DNA from: Kitasatospora sp. Root107
GTDB taxonomy: Bacteria > Actinomycetota > Actinomycetes > Streptomycetales > Streptomycetaceae
Length of the DNA: 64,000 bases
Assembly: GCF_001424875.1 (NCBI RefSeq)
Contig: NZ_LMCT01000072.1
Location: forward strand, 378,106 to 442,105
Direction: 5' to 3'
The first letter of the stretch is position 1. Every line of letters begins with the position of its first letter. The position numbers were made by a program, and so were the translations under genes. Under the pieces are notes generated by a model. It searched no databases and was not told the DNA's origin. It saw only the letters and a list, made by a program, of their open reading frames with translations. Of the stretch, positions 32,904 to 41,760 are shown in pieces.

Positions 32904-34288
32904 GCTGCGGTCTCCAGGGCATGGGGAAGGGCGCCGGTGCGCAGGGCGTCCAACTGGTCGTCGGCGGGGCAGCGGCCACGGGCCGGGTAGCGCTCGGCGA
33001 AGTCGGCCAGCGCGGTCCGCAGCCGGGACGGGCCGCCACGGGTCTGCTCCCGGCGGGCGAGCGCCTGGTCGGCGGCGCCGAAGCAGGCCAGCGCGGCCCG
33101 GCGGAGCTGCGGGTCGCCCAGCGCCAGGGTGGCTGCCCGGTGCCACAGTTCGGTGCGTGGCGGGTGGCGGTCCCGGTAGGCCGGGGTGCCCAGCGGTTCG
33201 AGCGCCTCCTCGGCTGCCTCGGCCGCCACCGGGTCGTCCAGCAGCGCGCCGACCAGGGCCAGCGGCACCTGCCAGCCCTCGCCCGGCTGGGCGTCGATCA
33301 TGCGCAGCTCCAGGTGCCCGCGCGGCCGTACGGGTGGGAAGAGCGTGGTGCGGTGGTACTCCAGGTCGGCCATGGTCGGCGGCCGCTCGCCCGCCCCCCG
33401 CAGCCAGCCGCGGAAGGTCAGCCCGGCCGGGGCGGTCCACGGCAGCCCGTCCGGGCGGCGGACACAGATCACCTCCGCGTCCAGCACGTACTCGGCCCAG
33501 CGCTCGCGCGGGTCGCCGGCGAAACCGGGGGCCAGGGTGCGGCTCGGGTCCATCCGGGACCAGACCAGCTGACGGGTGGACCGGTAGCCGGTCGGCCGGC
33601 CGTCCAGCAGGGGTGAGTTGGCGAAGGCGGCCACCAGGACCGGGCCGAGGCGGTGGGCCAGCTGCCAGCGCCGGGTGAAGCCGTGCGTCCCGGCCCCGGT
33701 GCCCGCGTCCACGCAGACCTGGGCGGAGGCGGTGCCGGTCATCATCACCCGGCCCCACGGGCCGACCCGGTCGAAGTGCTGCTCCATCGCCAGGTAGCGG
33801 GGGTGGTCGAGCCGCATCAGACGCTCGCGGCCGAGTGGATCGGTGCCGCTGCCGGTGAGCCGTAAACGGTGGGCGGCGAGGGCGGCGCGGAGGGTGGCCT
33901 GATCCCGCAGCATGGTGTCGGCACACTCTTCGGGGTCGGCAGCGGGCGGGGAGCTGAGCTCTACCTGTCCGCCCGGTTCGTAGGTGAGACCGGTGCCCGA
34001 GGGAAGCAGCGGGGCGGGGTCACCCGGATTCTGGTGGGTGGGAAGTGCGGAGAGTGCGTCGGCCAGGCGACGCGGGTCGACCGGTGACTCCGGACAGTCG
34101 CCGTCGTGGACGAACCACTCGGCTTCCACCCCGATCAGCCGGGGAGGTCCGATCTTGAAACAGATTCCGGCCAGATGGCTCAGTGCGGCCGATTCGGTCA
34201 GCGGGAGCGGTGTCTCCACCGCCTGTTGCTGTGGTGCGGACTGGGCGGGCGCTGAATTGGGACGTAGGGGTATCACCGGACTCACCAT
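32897..34288 (-). CDS. egtA: Glutamate-cysteine ligase EgtA
   Basis: The 463-aa protein is a GCS2/plant-type glutamate-cysteine ligase: GVEAEWFV (ATP/Mg site) near residue 53, PSGTGLTYEPGGQVELSS, and MTGTASAQVCVDAG, all conserved in EgtA. It makes gamma-glutamyl-cysteine, the sulfur donor for EgtB. It is the first gene of egtABCD, whose order and small overlaps are the common actinobacterial arrangement. The ATG at 34288 is chosen over internal Met because the family N-terminus is proline-rich and variable. The promoter must lie in the 268-bp gap upstream. Confidence 0.95.
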   Translation of the reverse strand: MVSPVIPLRPNSAPAQSAPQQQAVETPLPLTESAALSHLAGICFKIGPPRLIGVEAEWFVHDGDCPESPVDPRRLADALSALPTHQNPGDPAPLLPSGTGLTYEPGGQVELSSPPAADPEECADTMLRDQATLRAALAAHRLRLTGSGTDPLGRERLMRLDHPRYLAMEQHFDRVGPWGRVMMTGTASAQVCVDAGTGAGTHGFTRRWQLAHRLGPVLVAAFANSPLLDGRPTGYRSTRQLVWSRMDPSRTLAPGFAGDPRERWAEYVLDAEVICVRRPDGLPWTAPAGLTFRGWLRGAGERPPTMADLEYHRTTLFPPVRPRGHLELRMIDAQPGEGWQVPLALVGALLDDPVAAEAAEEALEPLGTPAYRDRHPPRTELWHRAATLALGDPQLRRAALACFGAADQALARREQTRGGPSRLRTALADFAERYPARGRCPADDQLDALRTGALPHALETAAC

Positions 34289-34370
34289 TCCTTGGGTAGT
34301 GATTCGAGGCCCGGAGGTTCCTGCTCAGTCTGCAATGGAACAAACCTCGGTGCCGAACAGAACACGCCAA

Positions 34371-34387
34371 TCCGGATCCGGATCCGG
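34371..34387. repeat. Triple tccgga repeat in the egtA / ABM-gene intergenic region
   Basis: tccggatccggatccgg is a run of near-perfect palindromic hexamers about 83 bp upstream of egtA and 170 bp upstream of the plus-strand gene. Its symmetry would suit a multimeric regulator, but no regulator gene is adjacent. Confidence 0.35.
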
Positions 34388-34500
34388 TCAATCGCCGCCG
34401 GCCGACCTCCAGTGACGGAGTGTGACCGGCTTGGCGGAACTGCCGACCGCGCGGTCGTCCGGCCGGGCCGGGACTGTGTCAGTGGATGATCCGTCAGGCC

Positions 34501-34530
34501 TTCACCCCCGGCGCCGCCGCCGCATAGGCT
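34501..34530 (+). promoter_or_regulatory. Candidate promoter for the ABM-domain gene
   Basis: TTCACC (34501-34506) and TAGGCT (34525-34530), 18 bp apart, resemble housekeeping promoter elements. The expected transcription start near 34537 leaves a 20-nt leader with a GGAG Shine-Dalgarno before the ATG at 34557. Confidence 0.45.
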
Positions 34531-34556
34531 GCGGGCGGACCAATGGGCGGAGAACC

Positions 34557-35123
34557 ATGAGCACGGACGTACGGGACGGGGAGAACGGGGAAGAGGTCAC
34601 CCTCTTCGTGGCCCGACGGGTCGACCCGGGGCACGAGGAGCAGTTCGAAGCCTGGGCGAAGTCCATCCTGCGTGCGGCCGCCGACCACCCCGGCAACCTG
34701 GGCACCGGGCTGCTGCGCCCGGCCGGCCCGGACGACCCGTGGCACCTGCTGCTGTCGTTCCAGGACGCCGACTCGTTCCGCGCCTGGCAGCTCTCGCCGG
34801 CCCGGGCCGCCTGCTTCGCCGAGGCCGACGGCCACCACGTCGAGGTGGCCCGGCGCGAACTGCTCGGCATGGAGGGCTGGTTCGCCACCACCGCGGCCGG
34901 CGCCCGGCGCACGCCGGCCCCGCGCTGGAAGATGGCCGTCGCCTCCACGCTGGCGATCGCCCCGCTCACCACCACCGCGAACTTCTACCTCACCCCGCAC
35001 CTGGCCACCCTCCCGGTGCTGGCCCGCTCACTCATCCTGGCCCCGGTGATCAGCGCCCTGATGACCTACCTCGCCCTCCCGGTCGCCACCCGGGTGCTGC
35101 GCCGCTGGCTGTTCCCCGGGTAG
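34557..35123 (+). CDS. ABM-fold protein with C-terminal membrane helices
   Basis: The 188-aa protein has an N-terminal antibiotic biosynthesis monooxygenase (ABM) ferredoxin-like domain (about 12-110: VTLFVARRVDPGHEEQFEAW, WHLLLSFQDADSFRAWQLS) and two C-terminal membrane helices (about 125-180). ABM domains include haem-degrading and quinone-forming oxygenases; without the active-site residues this one may only bind a ligand. ATG at 34557 has GGAG upstream and gives a full ABM start. It ends in a terminator hairpin and is convergent with the GNAT gene. Confidence 0.8.
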   Translation: MSTDVRDGENGEEVTLFVARRVDPGHEEQFEAWAKSILRAAADHPGNLGTGLLRPAGPDDPWHLLLSFQDADSFRAWQLSPARAACFAEADGHHVEVARRELLGMEGWFATTAAGARRTPAPRWKMAVASTLAIAPLTTTANFYLTPHLATLPVLARSLILAPVISALMTYLALPVATRVLRRWLFPG

Positions 35124-36042
35124 GGCCTGTCTGACAGGCCCGAGGCCGGCTGGGGTCGGCTTCGGGGCTGCCTCGAGGATCATCCACTTCTGTGGCCGCG
35201 GACCAGGTCGATGCCGGTGGAGCTGAGCCACTCGACCTGGCTACGCGGCGCAGCTCGTACGGCGCGAGGTGGTCCCGAACGGCGGCGGCCAGGGCGGTGC
35301 CCAGACCCCGGCCCCGGGCGGCGGGCGCGATGTAGACGTCGCAGAGCCAGGCGAAGGTGGCCAGGTCGGTGACCACCCGGGCGTAGCCCAGCTGGGTGCC
35401 GGTGGCGGAGTCGTACACCCCGAAGTTGAGCGATCCGGCGATCGCCAGGTCCTGCTTCTCCCGGGACCGGCCGAGCGCCCAGTAGGCGTCCTCCGACAGC
35501 CACCGGTGGACCAGCGCGGCGTCCAGCCGGGCCGGATCGGTGGAGATCTCGCAGCCGGTCGGCAGAAGCCGGGCCCGGAGCTGTTCGTGCCATCGCCCGG
35601 GGTCGCGGGGGTGCGGCTCACGTTCGCCGGTCGGCCGGAAACCGGCGCGCAGGTAGAGACTCCGGGCCGGGGCGTTGTCCTCGCCCACGGTCAGCGAGAC
35701 GGTGGTGGCGCCCTCGGTGCGGGCCCGGTCGAGCACGGCGGCCACCAGGGCGTCGCCCACGCCGCGCCCGCGCCGGGTCGGGTCGACCCACATCGCGTTG
35801 AGCTGATGCTCCGTCAGGGAGGTGACGGCCGAGGCCAGACCGACGGGCTCCGGGCCGTCCCAGGCGATGAACCAGACCCCGGCCGCGATCCGTCGGCGCC
35901 AGTACTCCGCCGGCTGGTCCTGCTCGCGTTCGAGCGTCGATCCGAACGCCTCGGGGTTCTGCTCCAGCGCGCGCAGGCGTACCGCCCGAAGGGTCTGCCA
36001 GTCCTGGTCCGTCACTGTTCCCACTGTCACCATGCGCCCCAT
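35050..36042 (-). CDS. Tandem GNAT acetyltransferase, C-terminus frameshifted
   Basis: As read, 330 aa. Residues 1-150 are a complete GNAT domain (MWVDPTRRGRGVGDALV acetyl-CoA motif; NAPARSLYLRAGFRPTGERE). Residues 160-270 start a second GNAT domain (VYIAPAARGRGLGTALAAAV) but after YELRRV the frame changes into low-complexity Pro/Arg/Ser sequence. The conserved tail (family members end like EKWM-V/I-L) is found in another frame as QKWMILE near 35165-35185. The called frame also runs through the terminator hairpin and 74 bp into the convergent gene. So the original gene probably ended near 35165 and has lost about 25 codons of the second domain. The N-terminal half may still work. Confidence 0.6.
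   Translation of the reverse strand: MGRMVTVGTVTDQDWQTLRAVRLRALEQNPEAFGSTLEREQDQPAEYWRRRIAAGVWFIAWDGPEPVGLASAVTSLTEHQLNAMWVDPTRRGRGVGDALVAAVLDRARTEGATTVSLTVGEDNAPARSLYLRAGFRPTGEREPHPRDPGRWHEQLRARLLPTGCEISTDPARLDAALVHRWLSEDAYWALGRSREKQDLAIAGSLNFGVYDSATGTQLGYARVVTDLATFAWLCDVYIAPAARGRGLGTALAAAVRDHLAPYELRRVARSSGSAPPASTWSAATEVDDPRGSPEADPSRPRACQTGPTRGTASGAAPGWRPGGRGRSSGR
35123..35141. terminator. Convergent hairpin terminator
   Basis: gggcctgtc (35123-35131) pairs with gacaggccc (35133-35141) around a single T, so the effective stem is about 7-8 bp. A second, weaker stem (ccgaggccg / cggcttcgg) follows at 35141-35167. Together they end the ABM gene and the opposing GNAT gene. Confidence 0.6.
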
Positions 36043-36103
36043 GCTGCCTGCTGGCCACCAGCGGGGACCACCGGTATTTCGGGCCCGGGAAGGTGACGCC
36101 GAG

Positions 36104-37192
36104 TCACCCCGTCAGGCGGCGCTCCAGCGGAGTCCGGAAGCGCGGGGTGACCCGGGCCGGGCCGAGCCAGCGGGTGAGGCGGTCGGCCTCGGCGTCGATG
36201 GCGGCGGTGGCTTCACGGGGGAGAGGTTCGAGGGCCTCCCAGCGGAGGCGGCCGTCGGCGTGCTGGGCCCAGCCGCCGACCACGCGGCCGTTCCACCAGA
36301 CGGTGGGGCCGATGTTGCCGGAGCGGTCGATCAGGTCGGTGCGGTGGGCAGCGGGCAGGTACCAGTCGCGCTGCTGCCAGCCCATCGGGGTGGGGTCGAG
36401 GGACGGGAGCAGGGCGGCCCACGGGGCGGGGTCCGGCAGCGGGTCGAGGTCGTCCGGGAGGGCGTGGCCAGGGCCGCAGTCCAGGTCGACGGTCACCGCG
36501 CCGCAGGCGGCCAGAGCCGCCCTGGCCTCGCGGACGCCCCAGCCCGTCCACCATCGGACGTCCTCGGTGGTGGCGGGGCCGAAGGTGGTCAGCCAGCGGC
36601 GGGTCAGTTCCGCCTGGGCCTGGCCGCGGACGATCTCGTTCTCCATCCCGAGCACCCGGAGCAGCCGCACCCCGATGGTCTGCTGCGCCTCGTAGGGCTT
36701 GCCGACCGCCACCGTGATCGACTCGCGCAACTCGGGGACCAGCCCGCCCAGTTGGCTGCCGGTGGCCTGGCCGGCCTCGGCCAGGGCGGCCAGCGTGCGG
36801 CGCTGCACCGCGGCCAGCCAGTCGGCGTCGAAGCCGCCCTCGGCGGCGAAGGCGAGCAGCCCGCGCCGCTCCTTCTCGGCCACCTTGCGGGTCGTGGAGG
36901 CGTACACCACCGGGGCGAGGTCGGCCGGGACCACGAACAGCGTGTGTCGCATACCGTGCATCCGCAGCAGGGTCTCGTCCTGGTACAACGCCCGTTCCAG
37001 GTCGGCGGGTTCGAGCCGGGTCAGCCGGGCGGCGACGGACAGGAAGACGGTGGCGGGATCGGTGGCGTGCAGGGCCACCAAGGCCTCGACGACCTGCTCG
37101 GGGGAGTCTGCCCGGTGGGCGGGGGCGAGGAGTTGACGGGACGCCAGGCGGGCACGGCGCTGCTGGTCATCGATCGTGGGGCGGGCGGTCAT
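36104..37192 (-). CDS. Winged-helix DNA-binding domain protein (HTH_42 family)
   Basis: The 362-aa protein has family features of the winged-helix HTH_42 (YcaQ/AlkX-like) group: RLASRQLLAPAHRADSPEQV at the N-terminus, LHATDPATVFLSVAARL, RMHGMRHTLFVVP and WWTGWGVREARAAL, with WWNGRVVGGWAQ near the end. Members include glycosylases that unhook DNA crosslinks or excise alkylated bases. ATG at 37192 has GGAGG 8 bp upstream. A CebR-type palindrome lies 61 bp upstream of this start, but the cellulase is the more logical target. The precise enzymatic activity is unsure. Confidence 0.8.
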   Translation of the reverse strand: MTARPTIDDQQRRARLASRQLLAPAHRADSPEQVVEALVALHATDPATVFLSVAARLTRLEPADLERALYQDETLLRMHGMRHTLFVVPADLAPVVYASTTRKVAEKERRGLLAFAAEGGFDADWLAAVQRRTLAALAEAGQATGSQLGGLVPELRESITVAVGKPYEAQQTIGVRLLRVLGMENEIVRGQAQAELTRRWLTTFGPATTEDVRWWTGWGVREARAALAACGAVTVDLDCGPGHALPDDLDPLPDPAPWAALLPSLDPTPMGWQQRDWYLPAAHRTDLIDRSGNIGPTVWWNGRVVGGWAQHADGRLRWEALEPLPREATAAIDAEADRLTRWLGPARVTPRFRTPLERRLTG

Positions 37193-37252
37193 CGAGTGGC
37201 CTCCGAGGTGGTGGAATCCCGAGGTTCTCACGGGACACCGTCAACTCCCGTT

Positions 37253-37266
37253 CGGGAGCGCTCCCA
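37253..37266. promoter_or_regulatory. CebR-type operator (distal)
   Basis: CGGGAGCGCTCCCA: the 12-base core GGGAGCGCTCCC (37254-37265) is a perfect palindrome and matches the CebR consensus TGGGAGCGCTCCCA at 13 of 14 positions. It lies 186 bp before the proximal copy, in the gap between the winged-helix gene and the cellulase. Confidence 0.8.
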
Positions 37267-37451
37267 TGAGACCTGCCGTGTTCAACTACTGAAGTCGGTC
37301 AGAACGCTTGACGCTCCAGCGCCTTCATGGGTTGATATGCCCTGAGCTCAGGGGCCGCCCTGAGATGCGGGGAGTTATTCACCCGTCGAGTCGGTCATGC
37401 ATCACCGCACCCCACCAGCCTTTCCCGTGATGCCGACCGAGTCACAGTAAG

Positions 37452-37465
37452 TGGGAGCGCTCCCA
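37452..37465. promoter_or_regulatory. CebR-type operator (proximal, perfect)
   Basis: TGGGAGCGCTCCCA is an exact match to the CebR consensus and is extended to 16 bp by flanking G and C (37451-37466). It is 66 bp upstream of the cellulase GTG. TACTCC at 37487-37492 could be the -10 element, which would place the operator over the -35 region, ideal for repression relieved by cellobiose or cellotriose. Confidence 0.88.
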
Positions 37466-37531
37466 CAGTTGGGCCGGCGCTCCCGCTACTCCGCCCCACC
37501 GGATTTCCCCCCACCCGAAAGGAATCCGCAC

Positions 37532-39781
37532 GTGTCAGGACAGCTCCTTCGCCGCCTCCGCTCGGTCGCACTCGCGACCGCGCTCGGCGCGGCAACCCTG
37601 CTTCCGATGGCGGGCAGCGCGCACGCCGCGACCAAGGTCGACAACCCCTATGCCGGCGCCGGCGTCTACGTGAACCCCGAGTGGTCCGCCAATGCCGCAG
37701 CCGAGCCTGGCGGTTCGGCCGTCTCCAACCAGCCGACCTACGTCTGGCTGGACCGGATCGCCGCGATCAACGGCTCGAGCAGCTCAATGGGCCTGCGGGC
37801 GCACCTGAACTCCGCCGTCACCCAGGCCAACGCCGCGGGCAAGCCGTTCGTCTTCCAGGTGGTCATCTACGACCTGCCCGGCCGCGACTGCGCCGCGCTG
37901 TCGTCCAACGGTGAGCTCGGCCCGACCGAGATCGGCCGCTACAAGACCGAGTTCATCGACCCGATCGCCGCGATCCTGGCCGACCCGGCCTACGCGAACC
38001 TGCGGATCGTCACCACGATCGAGCTCGACTCGCTGCCGAACCTGATCACCAACGCAGGCGGCACCGCCACCGCCACCCCGACCTGTGACGTGATGAAGGC
38101 CAACGGCAACTATGTGGCCGGCGTCGGCTACGCGTTGAACAAGTTGGGCGCGATCTCCAACGTCTACAACTACATCGACGCCGGGCACCACGGCTGGCTG
38201 GGCTGGGACTCCAACTTCGGCCCGACCGCGAGCCTGCTCTACCAGGCCGCCAACGCCTCCGGCTCCACCGCCGCCAACGTGCACGGCTTCGTGGTGAACA
38301 CCGCCAACTACTCGACGTTGAAGGAGCCCTACTTCACCATCAACGACACCGTCGGTGGCCAGTCGATCCGGGGCACCTCGAAGTGGGTGGACTGGAACCG
38401 CTACGTCGACGAGCTGTCGTACGCCCAGGCGTTCCGGGCCAAGGCGGTCGAGGCCGGCTTCCAGTCGAACGTCGGCATGCTGATCGACACCTCCCGCAAC
38501 GGCTGGGGCGGCGCCAACCGTCCGACCGGTCCCGGCCCGCAGACCAGCGGTGACGCGTACGTGGACGGCGGCCGCCTCGACCGCCGCTTCCAGACCGGCA
38601 ACTGGTGCAACCAGTCCGGTGCGGGCCTCGGCGAGCGGCCGACCGCCGCCCCCGAGCCGGGCATCGACGCCTACGTCTGGGTGAAGCCTCCGGGTGAGTC
38701 GGACGGCGCCAGCAAGGTGATCCCGAACGACCAGGGCAAGGGCTTCGACGGGATGTGCGACCCGACGTACGCCGGGAACGCGCGCAACAACTTCCAGATG
38801 TCCGGCGCCCTGCCGGACTCGCCGCTGGCCGGCACCTGGTTCTCCGCCCAGTTCCGCCAGCTGCTCCAGAACGCCTACCCGCCGGTCGGCGGCGGCACCA
38901 GCGACACCGTCGCCCCGACCGCTCCGACCGTGCTCGCCTCGAGCAGCGTCACCGCCTCCGGTGCGACCCTGAGCTGGACCGCCTCCACCGACAACGTCGG
39001 CGTGACGGGTTACCAGATCTTCCGTAACGGTGTGCAGGTCGGCACTTCGGCCACCACCTCCTACACGGACAGCGGCCTGACCGCCTCCACCGCGTACAGC
39101 TACACGGTCAAGGCCCGCGACGCGGCCGGTAACGTCTCGGCGGCCTCCGCCGCGCTGAGCGTCACCACCTCGGCCGGTACCGGCGACACCACCGCTCCGT
39201 CCGTCCCGACCGGGCTGGTCGCGAGCAACGTCACCACCACGGGTCTGACCCTGGGCTGGGCCGCTTCGACCGACAACGTCGGTGTGACGGGCTACCAGGT
39301 CTTCCGTAACGGTGTGCAGGTCGGTACCTCGGCCACCACCTCGTACGCCGACAGCGGCCTGACCGCTGCGACCGCGTACAGCTACACGGTCAGGGCCCGC
39401 GACGCGGCCGGTAACGTCTCGGCGGCCTCCGCCGCGCTGAGCGTCACCACCCTGACCGGTGGCGGCGGCGGGAACGCCGGTTGCACCGCGACCTACAAGG
39501 TGAGCAACGACTGGGGCTCCGGCTTCAACGCCGACGTCACGGTGACCAACACCGGCACCGTTTCCATCAACTCCTGGAAGGTCACCTGGACCTGGGGCGG
39601 CAACCAGCAGGTCACCAACCTCTGGAACGGCAGCCTCACCCAGAGCGGTACGGCGGTCGCGGTCACCAACCTCGGCTACAACGGCACCGTGGCGGCCGGT
39701 GGCAGCACCGGCTTCGGCTTCGGCGCCAACTACTCGGGCAGCAACACCGCCCCGACCCTGAGCTGCACCGCCACCAGCTGA
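37532..39781 (+). CDS. Secreted family 6 cellulase with two FN3 modules and CBM2
   Basis: 749 aa. A signal peptide (1-32, cleaved after SAHA) precedes a GH6 catalytic domain (about 35-446): RDCAALSSNGE with Asp119 and IELDSLPNL with Asp166 match the two key aspartates of fungal Cel6A; DAGHHGWLGW and IDTSRNGWGG are also diagnostic, pointing to cellobiohydrolase type. Two fibronectin type III modules (about 459-547 and 551-640) follow, then a CBM2 cellulose-binding module (about 651-749, with Trp residues WGSGF, WTWGG and LWNG). The inverting enzyme releases cellobiose outside the cell. GTG at 37532 has GAAAGGAA upstream. CebR-type operators upstream indicate induction by cello-oligosaccharides. 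Confidence 0.93.
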   Translation: MSGQLLRRLRSVALATALGAATLLPMAGSAHAATKVDNPYAGAGVYVNPEWSANAAAEPGGSAVSNQPTYVWLDRIAAINGSSSSMGLRAHLNSAVTQANAAGKPFVFQVVIYDLPGRDCAALSSNGELGPTEIGRYKTEFIDPIAAILADPAYANLRIVTTIELDSLPNLITNAGGTATATPTCDVMKANGNYVAGVGYALNKLGAISNVYNYIDAGHHGWLGWDSNFGPTASLLYQAANASGSTAANVHGFVVNTANYSTLKEPYFTINDTVGGQSIRGTSKWVDWNRYVDELSYAQAFRAKAVEAGFQSNVGMLIDTSRNGWGGANRPTGPGPQTSGDAYVDGGRLDRRFQTGNWCNQSGAGLGERPTAAPEPGIDAYVWVKPPGESDGASKVIPNDQGKGFDGMCDPTYAGNARNNFQMSGALPDSPLAGTWFSAQFRQLLQNAYPPVGGGTSDTVAPTAPTVLASSSVTASGATLSWTASTDNVGVTGYQIFRNGVQVGTSATTSYTDSGLTASTAYSYTVKARDAAGNVSAASAALSVTTSAGTGDTTAPSVPTGLVASNVTTTGLTLGWAASTDNVGVTGYQVFRNGVQVGTSATTSYADSGLTAATAYSYTVRARDAAGNVSAASAALSVTTLTGGGGGNAGCTATYKVSNDWGSGFNADVTVTNTGTVSINSWKVTWTWGGNQQVTNLWNGSLTQSGTAVAVTNLGYNGTVAAGGSTGFGFGANYSGSNTAPTLSCTATS
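38907..39451 (+). repeat. Near-identical tandem FN3-encoding repeats
   Basis: The two FN3 modules are almost identical in the second half at DNA level: gtgcaggtcgg-ac-tcggc (39036 and 39316) and gcccgcgacgcggccggtaa (39112 and 39392), offset 280 bp. This indicates recent duplication or ongoing gene conversion between modules. Confidence 0.8.
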
Positions 39782-39788
39782 CGGCGGT

Positions 39789-41597
39789 TCAGTGAGCGGC
39801 GGCCGATCCCACGGCGGTGGGGTCGGCCGCTTCGCCGTCGGCCAGCCCGAACGCGGTGTTCACCAGTGCGACATGCGTGAACGCCTGTGGGGCGTTGCCG
39901 AGTTGGCGGCCCGAGACCGGGTCGTACTCCTCGGCCAGCAGGCCCAGGTCGTTGGCCACCGTCAGCGAGCGCTCGAACAGCTCCCTGGCCTCGGCCCGCC
40001 GTTCGGTCAGGGCCAGCGCGTCGGCCAGCCAGAACGAGCAGGCCAGGAAGGCCCCTTCGGTCCCCGGCAGCCCGTCGGTGTCGGGGGCGGCCCGGTAGCG
40101 GCGGACGAAGCCGCCCTGGTCCAGCTCGGTCCGGACGGCGTCCACGGTGCGCACCAGCCGGGGGTCGTCGGGCGGCAGGAAGCCGGACTTGGCGATGAAC
40201 AGCGTGGCGGCGTCCAACTCCTCGGCGCCGTACGACTGGACGAAGATCCCGCGCCGGGCGTCGTAGCCGTGCTCGCAGACCTCGGCGTGCACGGTGTCAC
40301 GCAGGGTCCGCCACTGCTGTACCGGTGCGGGCAGCCCGGTGGCCTCGGCGAGCCGGACGGCGCGGTCGGCGGCCACCCAGACCATCACCTTGGAGTGCAC
40401 GAACTGCCGTCGGCAGCCCCGGACTTCCCACAGTCCCTCGTCCGGTTCGCGCCAGTGCAGGGAGAGAAAGTCCATCAGGCTGCGGAGCAGTCCCCAGACC
40501 TTGCGCTCCATCGGGATACCCGCCCGGTAGGCGAGTTCGAGGGTGTCCAACACCTCGCCGTAGACGTCGAGTTGGAGCTGCCGGACGGCCGCGTTGCCGA
40601 ACCGGACCGGGGTGGAGTCGCGGTAGCCGGGCAGCCAGTCGGCCGAGGTCTCCGGCAGGGTGCGCTCGCCGGCCACCCCGTACACCGCCTGGAGGTCGCC
40701 CGGGTCGCCCGCGATGGCCCGCAGCAGCCACTTGCGCCAGGCCGCCGCCTCGTCCCGGAAGCCGCCGCGCAGCAGCGCGGCCAGCGTCATGCTGGAGTCC
40801 CGCAGCCAGCAGAACCGGTAGTCCCAGTTGCGTTCCCCGCCCGGGTGTTCGGGCAGCGAGGCGGTCGGGGCGGCCACGATGCCGCCGGTCGGGTCGTAGG
40901 TGAGCGCCTTGAGGGTGATCAGCGAGCGCAGTACCTGCTCGCGGTACGGGCCCTGGTAGCGCAGGCCGTCGGCCCAGGACTGCCAACCGGTCAGGGTGCG
41001 GCTCAGCAGCTCGGCCGGGTCCACCCGGGGGGTGTCGGTGCGGTGCGAGGGCTGCCAGGTCAGCACGAACGGGACCTGCTCGCCCGGCTGCACGGTGAAC
41101 TCGGAGACGGTCGCACCGTCCTCGCCCCAGGTGTGCACGCCGGTGGGCACCCGGAGCCAGGCGGAGTCGGGTCCGGCCACCGCGATCCGGTGGTGGTCGG
41201 TGCGGCGCACCCAGGGCTCGATCCGGCCGTGGTTGAAGCGCAGCCGCAGCTCGCCCCGGATCCGGACGGTGCCCGAGAGGCCCTCGACGATCCGCACCAG
41301 CCGGGGCAGCCGCTCCCGCTGGGGCATGAAGTCGGTGACCCGGACGGAGCCGGTGGGGGTGTGCCAGACGGACTCCAGCACCAGGCTGGCCGGGTGGTAG
41401 CGGCGTTCGGTGCACGGGCCGCCGGTGCTGGGGGCCAGCCGCCAGGCGCCGTGCCGGTCGGTGCCGAGCAGTCCGGCGAAGCAGCTGGGAGAGTCGAAGC
41501 GGGGCAGGCACAGCCAGTCGACCGATCCGTCCCGGCCGACCAGGGCGGCGGTCTGCAGGTCTCCGAGGAGCGCGTAGTCCTCGATGGGTCCAGCCAT
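39789..41597 (-). CDS. Glycoside hydrolase family 15 protein (glucoamylase/trehalase-like)
   Basis: The 602-aa protein begins IEDYALLGDLQTAALVGRDG and has SVDWLCLPRFDSPSCFAGLLG, the signature of the trehalase-like N-terminal domain; the (alpha/alpha)6 barrel shows GGERNWDYRFCWLRDSSMTL and the later EGAFLACSFWLADALAL. No signal peptide, so it is cytoplasmic. Such actinobacterial GH15 proteins include trehalases and glucoamylases that act on storage glucans; the substrate is not fixed by sequence. It is convergent with the cellulase, with 7 bp between stops. Confidence 0.9.
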   Translation of the reverse strand: MAGPIEDYALLGDLQTAALVGRDGSVDWLCLPRFDSPSCFAGLLGTDRHGAWRLAPSTGGPCTERRYHPASLVLESVWHTPTGSVRVTDFMPQRERLPRLVRIVEGLSGTVRIRGELRLRFNHGRIEPWVRRTDHHRIAVAGPDSAWLRVPTGVHTWGEDGATVSEFTVQPGEQVPFVLTWQPSHRTDTPRVDPAELLSRTLTGWQSWADGLRYQGPYREQVLRSLITLKALTYDPTGGIVAAPTASLPEHPGGERNWDYRFCWLRDSSMTLAALLRGGFRDEAAAWRKWLLRAIAGDPGDLQAVYGVAGERTLPETSADWLPGYRDSTPVRFGNAAVRQLQLDVYGEVLDTLELAYRAGIPMERKVWGLLRSLMDFLSLHWREPDEGLWEVRGCRRQFVHSKVMVWVAADRAVRLAEATGLPAPVQQWRTLRDTVHAEVCEHGYDARRGIFVQSYGAEELDAATLFIAKSGFLPPDDPRLVRTVDAVRTELDQGGFVRRYRAAPDTDGLPGTEGAFLACSFWLADALALTERRAEARELFERSLTVANDLGLLAEEYDPVSGRQLGNAPQAFTHVALVNTAFGLADGEAADPTAVGSAAAH

Positions 41598-41760
41598 GAG
41601 GGTCTTATTCTCGCCCGCCCGGCCCGGAACGGCGCCCCGTCCGGCGCCGAGCCCCTTCCGTCACACCCGTCTCATCGGTTTCACTGCTTGCAGGCGACAG
41701 GCGATGATAGGAAGATCCTCATGTTTTGTAGTCCACTCCACCTTCGGTAGGGATGCCGCC

